From the NCBI GenBank assembly GCA_903878805.1, contig CAIRJF010000011.1, positions 62,001-126,000 of the forward strand: a stretch of 64,000 nucleotides of DNA, read 5' to 3'. Within the stretch, counting starts at the first letter, position 1. Every line of letters begins with the position of its first letter. The stretch comes from an uncultured Verrucomicrobia subdivision 3 bacterium. GTDB taxonomy: Bacteria > Verrucomicrobiota > Verrucomicrobiia > Limisphaerales > UBA11358. The translations under genes were made by a program, and so were the position numbers. The notes under the pieces are model-generated. The model made no database searches, was not told the DNA's origin, and was given only the letters and a program-made list of their open reading frames with translations. Positions 30,165 to 40,186 of this stretch are shown here, piece by piece.

Positions 30165-30992
30165 GTGAAATTCATCAAACAAATTTTACCGTGTCTTGCT
30201 TGGCTGCTGCTGGTTTCAAAAGTTTTGGCTGTCGGCAACTGGCAACTGGTCTGGGCGGATGAGTTCGACACCAACGGCCCGCCGAATCCGGCCAACTGGA
30301 ATTTCGAGCGCGGCTTCGCGCGCAATCACGAACTACAATGGTATCAGCCGGAAAACGCGTATTGCACCAACGGCCTGCTGGTCATCGAGGCGCGGCGCGA
30401 GCAGAAGCCGAATCCGCAATTCGATCCCAACGCCGACGATTGGAAGCAGTCGCGGAAAACGATTGAATACACTTCTGCCAGTCTGACCACGCGTGGACTG
30501 CACGAATTCAAATACGGAAAGTTCGAGTTGCGCGCGTGCATTGACACGCGGCCCGGAAGCTGGCCGGCATTTTGGACGCTCGGCGTGGCGCGGGACATCA
30601 ACTGGCCGGCGTGCGGCGAGACTGACATCATGGAGTTTTACACCGGCAACGTGCTGGCGAATTTTGGCTGGCAGAGCAACGGTGTTATCAATTGGCACGC
30701 CAAAAAGCGTCCGCTTTGGAAGTTTCACGATCCGTCGTGGTCAAAACAATTTCACATCTGGACGATGGAATGGGACGAAAAAAAAATTGACCTGCGCCTT
30801 GACGGTCGGCTGATGAATCACCTCAAGCTTGCGGACGCGGACAGCGCGGACGAGGGCAACCCGTTTCGCCGCCCGGAATACATCATCCTCAATCAAGCCA
30901 TCGGCGGCGATTGCGGCGGCGACCCGTCCGCCACCGAGTTTCCCGTCCGTTACGAAATTGACTGGGTGCGGGTTTATCAACGCGCACCCTGA
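30165..30992 (+). CDS. Glycoside hydrolase family 16 (beta-glucanase-like), secreted
   Basis: VWADEFDTNGPPNPANWNFERG, YGKFELRACID, WPAFWTLG, CGETDIMEFYTG, IGGDCGGDPSATEFPVRYEIDWVRVYQ. Confidence 0.88.
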   Translation: MKFIKQILPCLAWLLLVSKVLAVGNWQLVWADEFDTNGPPNPANWNFERGFARNHELQWYQPENAYCTNGLLVIEARREQKPNPQFDPNADDWKQSRKTIEYTSASLTTRGLHEFKYGKFELRACIDTRPGSWPAFWTLGVARDINWPACGETDIMEFYTGNVLANFGWQSNGVINWHAKKRPLWKFHDPSWSKQFHIWTMEWDEKKIDLRLDGRLMNHLKLADADSADEGNPFRRPEYIILNQAIGGDCGGDPSATEFPVRYEIDWVRVYQRAP

Positions 30993-31080
30993 AAAAACAT
31001 CCATGGACGCGGTTCTTTGCGCTTGTCAATGCAGCCGCGTCAGCGACAGAATCTTTCACCGCCTGAAAGTTTTTTAAATC

Positions 31081-34000
31081 ATGAAATCATTGCGTCCATT
31101 TCTTGTCGGGTCTTTGCTGGCCCTTGCCTTCACCGCCGTTGCCGCGAACGATTCGTTGGAGGCGGGTTTTCTGAATCCGCCGGATGCTGCCCGACCGCAG
31201 ACTTGGTGGCATTGGATGAACGGCAACATCACCAAGGCCGGCATCACCGCCGACCTCGAGGCGATGAAGGAAATTGGACTCGGCGGTGCGACCATTGTAA
31301 ATGCGGATTGCGGCATTCCGCGCGGGCCGGTCGAATTCATGAGTCCCGAGTGGCGCGATGACTTCAAGTTTGCCATCGCGGAGGGCAACCGGCTGGGCAT
31401 CGAACTCACCGTGGAAAATTGCGCGGGCTGGTCCAGCAGCGGCGGTCCGTGGAACACGCCGGAAAACGCCATGCAGAAAGTTGTCGCCAGCGAATTGCCG
31501 CTCACCGGTCCGACGAATTTTTCATCTGCGCTGCCACTGCCGCCGACGAAGCTGGGTTTTTACCGCGACATTGCGGTGCTGGCCTATCCGGTCGGATCGA
31601 ATTCGCTTTTGAAGATTAAAAATTTAGGCCGAAAAATTACGATGGCCATCGGCGGCGGAGTCGGCCAGACGGAGGCGCTGTCAGATCGCGACGCGAGTTT
31701 TAATCCAGCAGGCGCGGTGTCGCGTCGTGAAATGATTGATCTCACATCCAAGCTGACGGCCGACGGCAAATTGAACTGGCGGGTGCCGCCGGGCAAATGG
31801 ATGGTGCTGCGCTTCGGTTATACGCCAACGGGCGTGAACAACCATCCCGCCGCCTACGGAGGCGAAGGATTGGAGTGCGACAAGTTCAGTCAGGCGGCGC
31901 TGGATGCGCATTGGGCCGGCTTCATGACGAAAGTGCTCGACGACATCAAGCCACTCGGCGGTCGGGGGCTGGCCGGTTCGCTGGTGGACAGCTACGAAGT
32001 CGGCGGCCAGACCTGGACAAAGAATTTCCGGAAGGAATTCAAAAAACGTCGCGGCTACGACCTGCTCACCTATCTGCCAGTGTTCACCGGCCGCGTCGTG
32101 GATAATCCCGCCGTCACCGAACGTTTTTTATGGGACTTGCGCCGCACCATTGCTGATTTGTTTGCGGAAAATTATTTCGGCCATTTTGCGGAGCTGTGCC
32201 ACCAACACGGTTTGATCAGCGCGGTGGAACCTTACACTGGGCCGTTTGATTCGATGCAAAGCGGCGCGTCGGCGGATTTTGTAATGGGCGAATTCTGGAG
32301 CGGCAGCTCGGGCCATCCGTCCGTCAAGCTCGCCTCCTCCATCGCGCATGTTTACGGCAAAACTTACGTCGGTGCGGAATCTTTCACCGCCTTTCCGGGA
32401 CCAAAATCTGGTCGCTGGCAGGAAGATCCTTATGCGCTCAAGACGCTCGGCGACTTGATGTATTGCCAAGGTTTGAACCGCTATGTTTTTCACCGTTATG
32501 CGATGCAGCCGTGGACGAATGTCTGGCCGGGCATGACGATGGGACAATGGGGTTTTCATTTCGAGCGCACGGAAACCTGGTGGCATCCGGGCAAAGCGTG
32601 GATTGATTATATTGCGCACTGCCAATTTCTGTTTCAACAGGGCCGCTCCATCGAGGATGTCGCGTATTTCACCGGCGAAACCGCGCCGGTAGAAATGCGC
32701 CAAGGCAACCCCGCCCTGCCCTTGGGCTACGATTATGACGCTGTGAACGCCGACGCGTTGCGCACGGCGACCGTGAAGTCCGGGCGCATCATTCTCGCGA
32801 GCGGCGCGAGTTACGCGGTGCTGGTGCTGCCGCCCAGCGATTCAAATTTGACGCCGGTGACGTTACGGCGAATTCGTGAACTCGTGCGCGCCGGGGCCAC
32901 CGTCGTCGGTCCACGCCCGCAACATTCGCCAAGCCTTGCTGATTATCCGAAGTGCGACGCGCAAGTGAAAAAGTTGGCCGACGAACTTTGGGGCAAATGC
33001 GACGGCGCAAATGTTTTTGAAAATACCGACGGCAAAGGTCGCGTTGTCTGGGGCAAATCATTGGCAGACATTTTCGCCGCCCAGAATTTAAAACCCGATT
33101 TTGAATTTCATGGCGTCGCCGGCAATTCCCGGCTGGCCTACGTTCATCGCGTGGCGGGCGATGTGGATATTTATTTCGTCTCCAACCAGCGTCGGGAGTT
33201 TGACACCGCCGAGTGCACATTCCGCGTGGCGGGCAAGCTGCCCGAACTCTGGCATCCCGATACCGGCGTCATCGAACCCGCAGCGGTCTGGAGCGCCGCC
33301 GATGGACGCACCAAGGTGCGGTTGAATTTCGACCCCGCCGGCTCGGTGTTCGTCATCTTCCGCCACGCGGTTGGCGTGGCGGATTATGTCATCGCCGTCA
33401 ACGGCAGCTCGGAACCGGCGAAATACCTAGGGCCGAAACTGGAAATTCAGCACGCCGTTTATGCCGCCACCGACGGCGCGGGTGAAATGGATGTGACCGC
33501 AAAACTTTCCGAACTGGTGCGCGACGGACAAATCGCGGTGACCGCCGGCAATGACACTTTCGGCAGCGACCCGGCATACAACCATCCCAAGGAACTGCGC
33601 GTGGATTATTCCCTCGATGGCCAGCCCGGTCACGCGAAACTGGCCGAAAACGAAATGCTGGTGCTGCCCGCGAACGCGATGGTTGTTGGTCAGTCGCCGC
33701 CGTGGGAAGCCGTGGCCACGCCAGACGGCGGCGCGGCCATCAAGCTGTGGGACAACGCGAATCTCGTGTTGGACACCGCCGGCGGAAAAATCCTGCACGC
33801 GGACGCGTCGGATGTGCCGGCGGCCAAGGAAATTTCCGGCGCTTGGAATTTGAGTTTTCCACCAAACTGGGGCGCACCGGCGGCGGTCACGCTGGACAAA
33901 TTGATTTCGTGGACGGAGCATACGAACGATGGTGTGCGCTATTTCTCCGGCACGGCGAACTACACGAAGGACATCGAGATTTCCGCCGACCGTCTGACGG

Positions 34001-34389
34001 CTGGTCGCGAACTCTGGCTTGACCTTGGCGCGGTAAAAAATTTCGCCGAAGTTTCCCTAAACGGACAGAACTTGGGCATCCTTTGGAAGCCACCTTTCCG
34101 CGCGAACATCACCGCTGCCGCGAAGCCGGGCGTGAACCAGCTCGTAGTCAAGGTCACAAACCTCTGGCCGAACCGGCTCATCGGTGACGAGCAGTTGCCG
34201 CCGGATGTCGAGTGGAACGGCAAACAGCTCAAGGCCTGGCCGCAATGGTTTCTTGACGGCAAGCCAAGTCCGACCGGCCGTTTGACGTTCACAACGTGGC
34301 ATCATTGGACGAAAAATTCGCCGCTGCTCGAATCCGGCCTGCTCGGCCCAGTGACCTTGCGCACGGCGGAAATTATTGCCGCGCATTAA
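31081..34389 (+). CDS. GH106-like alpha-L-rhamnosidase family protein, secreted
   Basis: PQTWWHWMNGNITKAGITADLEAMKEIGLGG; VENCAGWSSSGGPWNTPENAMQ; LVDSYEVGGQTWTKNFRKEFKKRRGYD; C-terminal jelly-roll NLWPNRLIGDEQLP. Confidence 0.82.
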   Translation: MKSLRPFLVGSLLALAFTAVAANDSLEAGFLNPPDAARPQTWWHWMNGNITKAGITADLEAMKEIGLGGATIVNADCGIPRGPVEFMSPEWRDDFKFAIAEGNRLGIELTVENCAGWSSSGGPWNTPENAMQKVVASELPLTGPTNFSSALPLPPTKLGFYRDIAVLAYPVGSNSLLKIKNLGRKITMAIGGGVGQTEALSDRDASFNPAGAVSRREMIDLTSKLTADGKLNWRVPPGKWMVLRFGYTPTGVNNHPAAYGGEGLECDKFSQAALDAHWAGFMTKVLDDIKPLGGRGLAGSLVDSYEVGGQTWTKNFRKEFKKRRGYDLLTYLPVFTGRVVDNPAVTERFLWDLRRTIADLFAENYFGHFAELCHQHGLISAVEPYTGPFDSMQSGASADFVMGEFWSGSSGHPSVKLASSIAHVYGKTYVGAESFTAFPGPKSGRWQEDPYALKTLGDLMYCQGLNRYVFHRYAMQPWTNVWPGMTMGQWGFHFERTETWWHPGKAWIDYIAHCQFLFQQGRSIEDVAYFTGETAPVEMRQGNPALPLGYDYDAVNADALRTATVKSGRIILASGASYAVLVLPPSDSNLTPVTLRRIRELVRAGATVVGPRPQHSPSLADYPKCDAQVKKLADELWGKCDGANVFENTDGKGRVVWGKSLADIFAAQNLKPDFEFHGVAGNSRLAYVHRVAGDVDIYFVSNQRREFDTAECTFRVAGKLPELWHPDTGVIEPAAVWSAADGRTKVRLNFDPAGSVFVIFRHAVGVADYVIAVNGSSEPAKYLGPKLEIQHAVYAATDGAGEMDVTAKLSELVRDGQIAVTAGNDTFGSDPAYNHPKELRVDYSLDGQPGHAKLAENEMLVLPANAMVVGQSPPWEAVATPDGGAAIKLWDNANLVLDTAGGKILHADASDVPAAKEISGAWNLSFPPNWGAPAAVTLDKLISWTEHTNDGVRYFSGTANYTKDIEISADRLTAGRELWLDLGAVKNFAEVSLNGQNLGILWKPPFRANITAAAKPGVNQLVVKVTNLWPNRLIGDEQLPPDVEWNGKQLKAWPQWFLDGKPSPTGRLTFTTWHHWTKNSPLLESGLLGPVTLRTAEIIAAH

Positions 34390-34409
34390 ATAGGTTCAGC
34401 CTCGTAAAC

Positions 34410-34445
34410 GGCCGCAGCGGCTTGGCCGTTGCGGCCTTTTATTTT
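34410..34445 (+). terminator. Rho-independent terminator
   Basis: ggccgcagcggc-ttg-gccgttgcggcc-ttttatttttg. Confidence 0.75.
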
Positions 34446-34472
34446 TGCCGCTTTGGGCTATTCTTCACGCCG

Positions 34473-35672
34473 ATGTTGACGACGCTGCGCAAAGCCGAAT
34501 ACGCCGAACTGATGATTTTATTTTTCATCCAAGCGGCGGCCATGGCCATCTGGTTCGTGCCGCTCGGCGCGATTCTCGATGCCCACGGGCTGCGCCACAT
34601 CAAACCCTTCGCCTTCGCCGCATCCGCCGTCGCCGCCTTCATTTCGCCGCTCATGTTCGGCGCGATGGCCGACCGTCATGTGCCGCCCGCGAAAGTCTTG
34701 CGCGGACTGGCCGTCGCCACCGCCGCGCTCATGGCGCTCATCAGCACAGCCATGAAAAACCAGTGGAACGAATGGCTCATCCTCGCGCTCATCCAATTTT
34801 TTTATTTCAGCTACGCGCCAATGTTCAGCATTTCAACTGCGCTGGTGTTGGCGCGATTGGATGATGCCAAAAAAGAATTCGGCCCCATCCGCGCACTGGC
34901 GACGTTCGGTTGGATGTCCGGCGCGCTGCTCTTGAGCGCTTTGAGCCTCGACCGTTCTGCGTATGCTGGCTATCTCGGCGCAGTCGTGTGGCTGCTCGTG
35001 GCGTGGTTCACTTTTTATTTGCCGGCGTTGGAAATTCCCCGCTCCGCCGAACATCTGGCGTGGCACGAACGCCTCGGCCTCGACGCGCTCACGCTGCTCA
35101 AAGACCGCGACGTGCGCGTGGTTTTCCTCGTCACCACCCTCTTCAACATCCCACTCGCTGCCTTCTATCCGTATGCGCCCACGCACCTGCACGACCTCGG
35201 CTTCACGCACACGAGCGCGTGGATGAGCCTCGCGCAAACCACCGAAGTCATCGCGATGTTCTCCCTCGCGTGGCTGCTAGGGAATTGGCGATTGAAATGG
35301 ATTTTTGCGTGCGGCCTCGGCCTCGGCGTGCTGCGATTTGCCGTCAGCGCGCTGGACACCAAACCATCTTTGCTTATCGGCGTGACCTTGCACGGCGCAT
35401 CCTTTGTGCTGGTGTTCATCACCGCGCAGATTTTTCTGGATCAAAACATCGCGACCGCTTGGCGCAATCGCGCACAGGCCTTGCTTACGCTCCTGAACGG
35501 CGGCATCGGCAACCTCATCGGCTACCTCGGCAGCGGCTGGTGGTTCGCCGCCTGCACCACGTCCGGCCATACGGACTGGCATTGGTTTTGGGGCGTGCTA
35601 TCCGGCCTCGTGACGGCGGTGCTGGTTTATTTTCTGCTCGCGTTTCGCGACCAAAAAATCAAGGCAAACTAG
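34473..35672 (+). CDS. MFS transporter (nucleoside:H+ symporter-like)
   Basis: 12-TM pattern: IQAAAMAIWFVPLGAILDAHGLRHIKPFAFAASAVAAFISPLMFGAMADR. Confidence 0.8.
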   Translation: MLTTLRKAEYAELMILFFIQAAAMAIWFVPLGAILDAHGLRHIKPFAFAASAVAAFISPLMFGAMADRHVPPAKVLRGLAVATAALMALISTAMKNQWNEWLILALIQFFYFSYAPMFSISTALVLARLDDAKKEFGPIRALATFGWMSGALLLSALSLDRSAYAGYLGAVVWLLVAWFTFYLPALEIPRSAEHLAWHERLGLDALTLLKDRDVRVVFLVTTLFNIPLAAFYPYAPTHLHDLGFTHTSAWMSLAQTTEVIAMFSLAWLLGNWRLKWIFACGLGLGVLRFAVSALDTKPSLLIGVTLHGASFVLVFITAQIFLDQNIATAWRNRAQALLTLLNGGIGNLIGYLGSGWWFAACTTSGHTDWHWFWGVLSGLVTAVLVYFLLAFRDQKIKAN

Positions 35673-36658
35673 GCCAGAATTTTTTCAATCGCCGCCAGTT
35701 CTTCGCCGGAGAAATTCAGGTTCTTCACCGCGCCCACACAATCGTCCACCTGCTGCACCTTGCTTGCGCCGATGAGCGCGCTCGTCACGACTTTGTGCCG
35801 CAACACCCACGCGAGCGCCATTTGCGCCAGCGTCTGTCCGCGCGACTGCGCAAGGTCGTTCAGCTTTTTGGTTTTCGCGAGCACCGCGTCGGTGATGTCC
35901 GCCGGGCGGAGAAATCGTTGGTCATGTCCCGCGCGCGAATCGGCGGGAATGCCTTTGAAATAACGGTCGGTCAAAACACCTTTCGCCAGCGGCGAAAAAA
36001 CCGTGCAGCCGATGCCTTCGTTTTCGAGCGTGCTTAAAAGTTCAGGTTCCACCCAGCGATCGAGCATCGAGTAGCGCGGTTGGTGAATCAAACACGGCGT
36101 GCCGAGTTCGTGCAAAATTTTCGCCGCGCGCGCGGTTTCAGCCGGTTGATAATTTGACAGCCCGGCGTAAAGCGCCTTGCCGCTGCGGACGGCGTGGGCG
36201 AGCGCGCCCATCGTTTCTTCGAGCGGCGTGTCAGGATCGGGACGGTGCGAATAAAAAATATCCACATATGGCAGACCCATCCGCTTGAGCGACTGGTCGA
36301 GCGACGACAACAGATATTTGCGCGAACCCCATTCGCCATATGGCCCCGGCCACATGTAGTAACCGGCTTTCGTCGTGATGATCATTTCATCGCGCCACTT
36401 ACCGAGATCGTCGCGCAAAATTTTTCCGAATGTGATTTCCGCCGAACCGTCTGGCGGGCCGTAGTTATTGGCCAAATCAAAACAGGTGATGCCCAAATCG
36501 AACGCGCGGCAGGCGATGGCGCGGGCGTTTTCGTAGGAATCCACACCGCCAAAATTATGCCAGAGGCCGAGTGAAATGAGCGGCAGCCGCACGCCGGATT
36601 TTCCGCAGCGGCGGTAAAATGAATTTGATTCGTAACGGTTCGCAGCGGGTGAATACAT
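35669..36658 (-). CDS. Aldo/keto reductase (YghZ-like)
   Basis: LPLISLGLWHNFGG, FDLANNYGPPDGSAEITFGKIL, PYVDIFYSHRPDPDTPLEETM, SALIGASKVQQVDDCV. Confidence 0.93.
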   Translation of the reverse strand: MYSPAANRYESNSFYRRCGKSGVRLPLISLGLWHNFGGVDSYENARAIACRAFDLGITCFDLANNYGPPDGSAEITFGKILRDDLGKWRDEMIITTKAGYYMWPGPYGEWGSRKYLLSSLDQSLKRMGLPYVDIFYSHRPDPDTPLEETMGALAHAVRSGKALYAGLSNYQPAETARAAKILHELGTPCLIHQPRYSMLDRWVEPELLSTLENEGIGCTVFSPLAKGVLTDRYFKGIPADSRAGHDQRFLRPADITDAVLAKTKKLNDLAQSRGQTLAQMALAWVLRHKVVTSALIGASKVQQVDDCVGAVKNLNFSGEELAAIEKILA

Positions 36659-36732
36659 AAAGTTTGGTGGCGTGATGCTAAATTAAAATGAATTTTCCGC
36701 TAACAGAAAAATTAACGACAGACGGTGCCGCT

Positions 36733-37566
36733 TCAAACGTAGAGCGCATTCTGCAATTCGCGCAGCAGCACGCCCGTGAACGCGTGACGGCGTTCCGGTT
36801 CGCGTTCGAGACATTTCATCACCACTTTTTCCAACGCAGGCGGCACGTCGGGATTCAATTCCCGCAGCGGCACCGGCCCGGACTCCCGCAACTGCGCCGC
36901 GAGAATTTCCCCCGGCGATTCGCCCGGAAATGGTTTTTTGTTCGTCAGCAGCTCATACGCGGAAACGCCAAACGCGAAGATGTCCGCACGCCCGTCAATG
37001 CCCGCGCGCTGCAACTGCTCCGGTGCCATGTAACCGGGTGTGCCGGGATTCTTGGAAAATTTCACGGGCTTTTCCGGCAGCGGTTGCGCCATGTCAAAAT
37101 CAATCAACCGCACCGCGCCGTTGCGCGAGACCAGAACATTTTCCGGTTTGAAATCCAGATGCATATAGCCCGCCTCGTGGACGGCGTTCAAGCCAGCGGC
37201 CATATCAATGATAATTTGCGCCACATTTTGCGTCAGCACCGGATCGTGGCGCGCGAACAACAGCTTAAGATTTTCCGCCTCGACATAATCCATCAGCAAA
37301 TAATCGCTGCCGTGCTCGACGTAGCCGACGATGTTTTCGCTGCCGGCCAGTTGCTCAAGGATTTTATTGCCGCGCACAAACCGGCGGCGGGCGGTGAAGT
37401 TGAAGCGCAATTCCTTTTTCAAACGGCGCAAGGCGTAGGTTTTCATGCGCTCGTCAGACACGATCCAGATGTCCGCCATGCCGCCGCTGTTGAGCAGTTC
37501 GCGCAAATGGAAACGGCCAAATTTTTCCGGCTCCAGTGAGCTGTGTTCAGACTGTCCGCGCGCCAT
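36733..37566 (-). CDS. Ser/Thr protein kinase-like protein with atypical catalytic motifs
   Basis: NSGGMADIWIVSDERMKTYALRRLKKEL; HLDFKPENVLVSRNGAVRLIDFDMAQ; GTPGYMAPEQL. Confidence 0.85.
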   Translation of the reverse strand: MARGQSEHSSLEPEKFGRFHLRELLNSGGMADIWIVSDERMKTYALRRLKKELRFNFTARRRFVRGNKILEQLAGSENIVGYVEHGSDYLLMDYVEAENLKLLFARHDPVLTQNVAQIIIDMAAGLNAVHEAGYMHLDFKPENVLVSRNGAVRLIDFDMAQPLPEKPVKFSKNPGTPGYMAPEQLQRAGIDGRADIFAFGVSAYELLTNKKPFPGESPGEILAAQLRESGPVPLRELNPDVPPALEKVVMKCLEREPERRHAFTGVLLRELQNALYV

Positions 37567-37629
37567 GAAAAACGATTAACACAGCCGCCCGGCCGCCGCG
37601 ATTATTATTTTCCGGCGCAGGCTGGCGGA

Positions 37630-38580
37630 TCAAACAGCAGTTTTGGCGGCGGTGACGGAAGATTTATCAACGCAAAGATTTTCCAGCGCCGCGCCGAGTT
37701 GCGGAAACTTGAATGGAAAATCCAGCTCGCGAATCCGGTCCGCCGAGCAGCGCTGGCCGGTCAGCACCAATGACGGCTCGGAAGTGAACAGCCAGGCACC
37801 GATGTGCACGGCAAATTTTGGCACGGGCGGACTCCACGGGCGGCGCATCACGCGCCGCAGCTCGCGCATAAATTCCGCGTTCGTCACCGCGCCGGGCGCG
37901 ACGGCGTTGAACGTGCCGGTAAAATTATTCCGGCAAACGGCGGCGACGAACATTTGCACTAAGTCGTCAAGGTGAATCCAGCTGATGTATTGCTGGCCAT
38001 TGCCCGCCGTGCCGCCGAGATAAAATTTTGTGAGCCGCATCAAGACCGGCAGCGCGCCGCCATCGCGACCCAGCACAAATCCGATCCGCAGCACGACCTT
38101 GCGCGTCTGCGGCGTTGTGGCCGAATCAAAGGCCGCCTCCCATTGGCGGCAGACTTCCGCCAGCGTGTCGTCGCCGGACGGAAAATTTTCATCACGCGAG
38201 TTGCTACCGGTCTCCCCGTAGAATCCCACCGCGCTGGCTTGCACCCACACGCGCGGCGGAACTTTTATTTTTGTGAACGCGTCGGAGATGGCGTTCACCG
38301 AGTTCACGCGCGAGGCGATGATGCGGAAAATATTTTTTTGCGAGTGCGGGCAGTTGACATTTTTGCCAGTGAGGTTGATGACGGCCTCCGCGCCGTCAAG
38401 CTGCGCCACCCAAGCGCCGGGATTTTTTCCGTCCCACGCGACCTCGCGAACGCCGTCGGCGCGTCGCGCGGGTGTGCGTGTCAGCACGACCACTTCAAAC
38501 TGGCGCGCGGAAAATTCCTTCGCCAGCGCGCGGCCAATGAAGCCGCTGCCGCCAGCAATGACAATTCGTTTTTGACTCAT
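37630..38580 (-). CDS. TIGR01777-family NAD-dependent epimerase-like protein
   Basis: IVIAGGSGFIGRALAKEFSARQFEVVVLTR, VNLTGKNVN, QASAVGFYGETG, FKFPQLGAALENL. Confidence 0.9.
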   Translation of the reverse strand: MSQKRIVIAGGSGFIGRALAKEFSARQFEVVVLTRTPARRADGVREVAWDGKNPGAWVAQLDGAEAVINLTGKNVNCPHSQKNIFRIIASRVNSVNAISDAFTKIKVPPRVWVQASAVGFYGETGSNSRDENFPSGDDTLAEVCRQWEAAFDSATTPQTRKVVLRIGFVLGRDGGALPVLMRLTKFYLGGTAGNGQQYISWIHLDDLVQMFVAAVCRNNFTGTFNAVAPGAVTNAEFMRELRRVMRRPWSPPVPKFAVHIGAWLFTSEPSLVLTGQRCSADRIRELDFPFKFPQLGAALENLCVDKSSVTAAKTAV

Positions 38581-39002
38581 GTTTTTTCAAGCAGCGCCAG
38601 CCGCGGAACATTCGCGGCGGAAAGCGGATTCACCGTAAAATCACTCCTTTCCAACTGGCCCAGCCAGTCCGCAATGAAGCACAAAACGTTCCGCAAATCC
38701 AATTGCTCGTGGATTTCTGGGAATTTTTCCAGGTTCGTGCGCGCCAGCTTGAATAACGCCGCCGCCGGACGCAGCCGGTTTTTTTGCAGATGCACGAACG
38801 CGCCCGCGAGCTGGATGAGTCCCTTGTAAAAATTTCCGTTCGCGCCGTGGCGGTCAGCCAGCCACAAATCCTCCAGCACATCATGCCCCTCGTAGAAAAG
38901 CTGGCGGTTGAAGCAGTCGAAAAAACCAAGATAGTGCGCGTCCAGATTTTGCCCGCGAAAGGACTCAATCATGGCGGCGATGCGGGCGCTTTTGTGGCTC
39001 AC
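38577..39002 (-). CDS. DUF309-like protein
   Basis: FDCFNRQLFYEGHDVLEDLWLADRHGANGNFYKGLIQLAGAFVHLQKNR. Confidence 0.8.
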   Translation of the reverse strand: MSHKSARIAAMIESFRGQNLDAHYLGFFDCFNRQLFYEGHDVLEDLWLADRHGANGNFYKGLIQLAGAFVHLQKNRLRPAAALFKLARTNLEKFPEIHEQLDLRNVLCFIADWLGQLERSDFTVNPLSAANVPRLALLEKT

Positions 39003-39197
39003 AGTGGTTGCGATTCAGATCGGTTTTGACTCATCGGCTGGCGGCCTCCTTGGTGGCCAAGGCGATGATAGTAACTTTTCTGTCACTGGAATAAAGCACT
39101 TTTTTGGACAAAGGTTGAAAATTGGGGCAGCCGCCAGCCGCCGGTTTTTTGTTCACAAGCGGATTCGGCTTGATACCTTGTGTCGGCCTAAAAATTT

Positions 39198-39701
39198 ATG
39201 AGCAGTTTTGAAATCAGCCTAATCGCCCTCGTCTGTCTGGTCGGCGGATTTTTGCTCGGCGTGTGGCTGCAATTTTTGCTGCCGGAGCATCATCTCTCTG
39301 ACGATTCCAAGGACACGTTCAAGCTGGGTTCCGGCATGGTGGCTACGATGTCCGCGCTGATTCTTGGACTGCTGGTCAGTTCCGCCAAAAATTCCTTTGA
39401 TGCCGTCAATCTTTCTATTGCCCAGAACGGAGCGAAAATCGTCCAGCTCGATCACTTACTGGCGGAATATGGGCCGGAGACGCACGCCATCCGCGACCAG
39501 CTCAAGGAGTCCGTCTTTGAATACACGACGGTGGGCAGCAATTTCAATCTGCCGCTGCACTGGCGCTTGTTGGAAGGCATGATCGCCACCGCCGGCCTGT
39601 TGACGTTCGCGTGGTCCACCGGCATCCTCATGACGTTGGCGCAGGAATTCCAAGACCAGCGGATGCAGTGGTTCCAGCGGCGACACGAGCCAAAGAAATA
39701 A
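39198..39701 (+). CDS. DUF4239/bestrophin-like membrane protein, short (possible internal deletion)
   Basis: N-terminal TM; GSGMVATMSALILGLLVSSAKNSFDAVN; second TM near the C-terminus. Confidence 0.6.
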   Translation: MSSFEISLIALVCLVGGFLLGVWLQFLLPEHHLSDDSKDTFKLGSGMVATMSALILGLLVSSAKNSFDAVNLSIAQNGAKIVQLDHLLAEYGPETHAIRDQLKESVFEYTTVGSNFNLPLHWRLLEGMIATAGLLTFAWSTGILMTLAQEFQDQRMQWFQRRHEPKK

Positions 39702-39721
39702 TCTGAATCAACCTTCATGAC

Positions 39722-39752
39722 GGGCGACGCACCAGCGTCGCCCACTTTTTTT
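39722..39752 (+). terminator. Rho-independent terminator
   Basis: gggcgacgc-acca-gcgtcgccc-acttttttt. Confidence 0.8.
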
Positions 39753-39768
39753 GTTTCCAAAAAATAAA

Positions 39769-39804
39769 ACCGCCGGAACGAAATGTTTTCGCTCCGGCGG
39801 TTGG
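39769..39804. repeat. Long hairpin (possible second terminator or REP/IS end)
   Basis: ccgccggaacgaaa-tgt-tttcgctccggcgg, 1 mismatch. Confidence 0.6.
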
Positions 39805-39854
39805 TAGGTCGGTGTTGCTGCGCCGCCCCAATCAAAATGTCAAAGCCGCAGCTT

Positions 39855-40090
39855 TGCCCTACCGCCCACGTCTCCGCCGCTTCGCAGGTGCGCGACAGCG
39901 TCGAGAGAATGTGAATATGGTCTTCCATGCCACCGATGATGATGGGCTGGCAATCGAGATTGGTCAGGATGCCGCCGAGGTAGCGGTGCAATTCTTCGCG
40001 CAGCGGTTTGTCGCGCAAGAACGGACGCCGGTCTTTGGTGGAAAAAAACGTATGCACGAGAATCTTGGCGAGCGATTGCGGTATGGCCGA
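39855..40090 (-). pseudogene. IS200/RAYT-like Y1 transposase remnant
   Basis: PQSLAKILVHTFFSTKDRRPFLRDKPLREELHRYLGGILTNLDCQPIIIGGMEDHIHILSTLSRTCEAAE; HxH motif present, apparent start codon is ATA, C-terminal catalytic Tyr region missing. Confidence 0.75.
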
Positions 40091-40155
40091 ATGATGTTCA
40101 AAACTGACAGATGATTTAACTCTTTCAGAGTCGTTGAAATGATGGAAACGATTAA

Positions 40156-40186
40156 CCCAGCGTAGCCGCTACGCGTCAACGCTGGG
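40156..40186. repeat. REP-like palindrome upstream of transposase remnant
   Basis: cccagcgt-agccgctacgcgtca-acgctggg. Confidence 0.6.

Noticed and set aside
34910-36037. 375-aa + strand ORF across MFS and aldo/keto reductase genes
   Set aside because: Arg/His-rich out-of-frame translation overlapping two well-supported genes on opposite strands.
36688-37539. 283-aa + strand ORF
   Set aside because: Antisense to the kinase-like gene.
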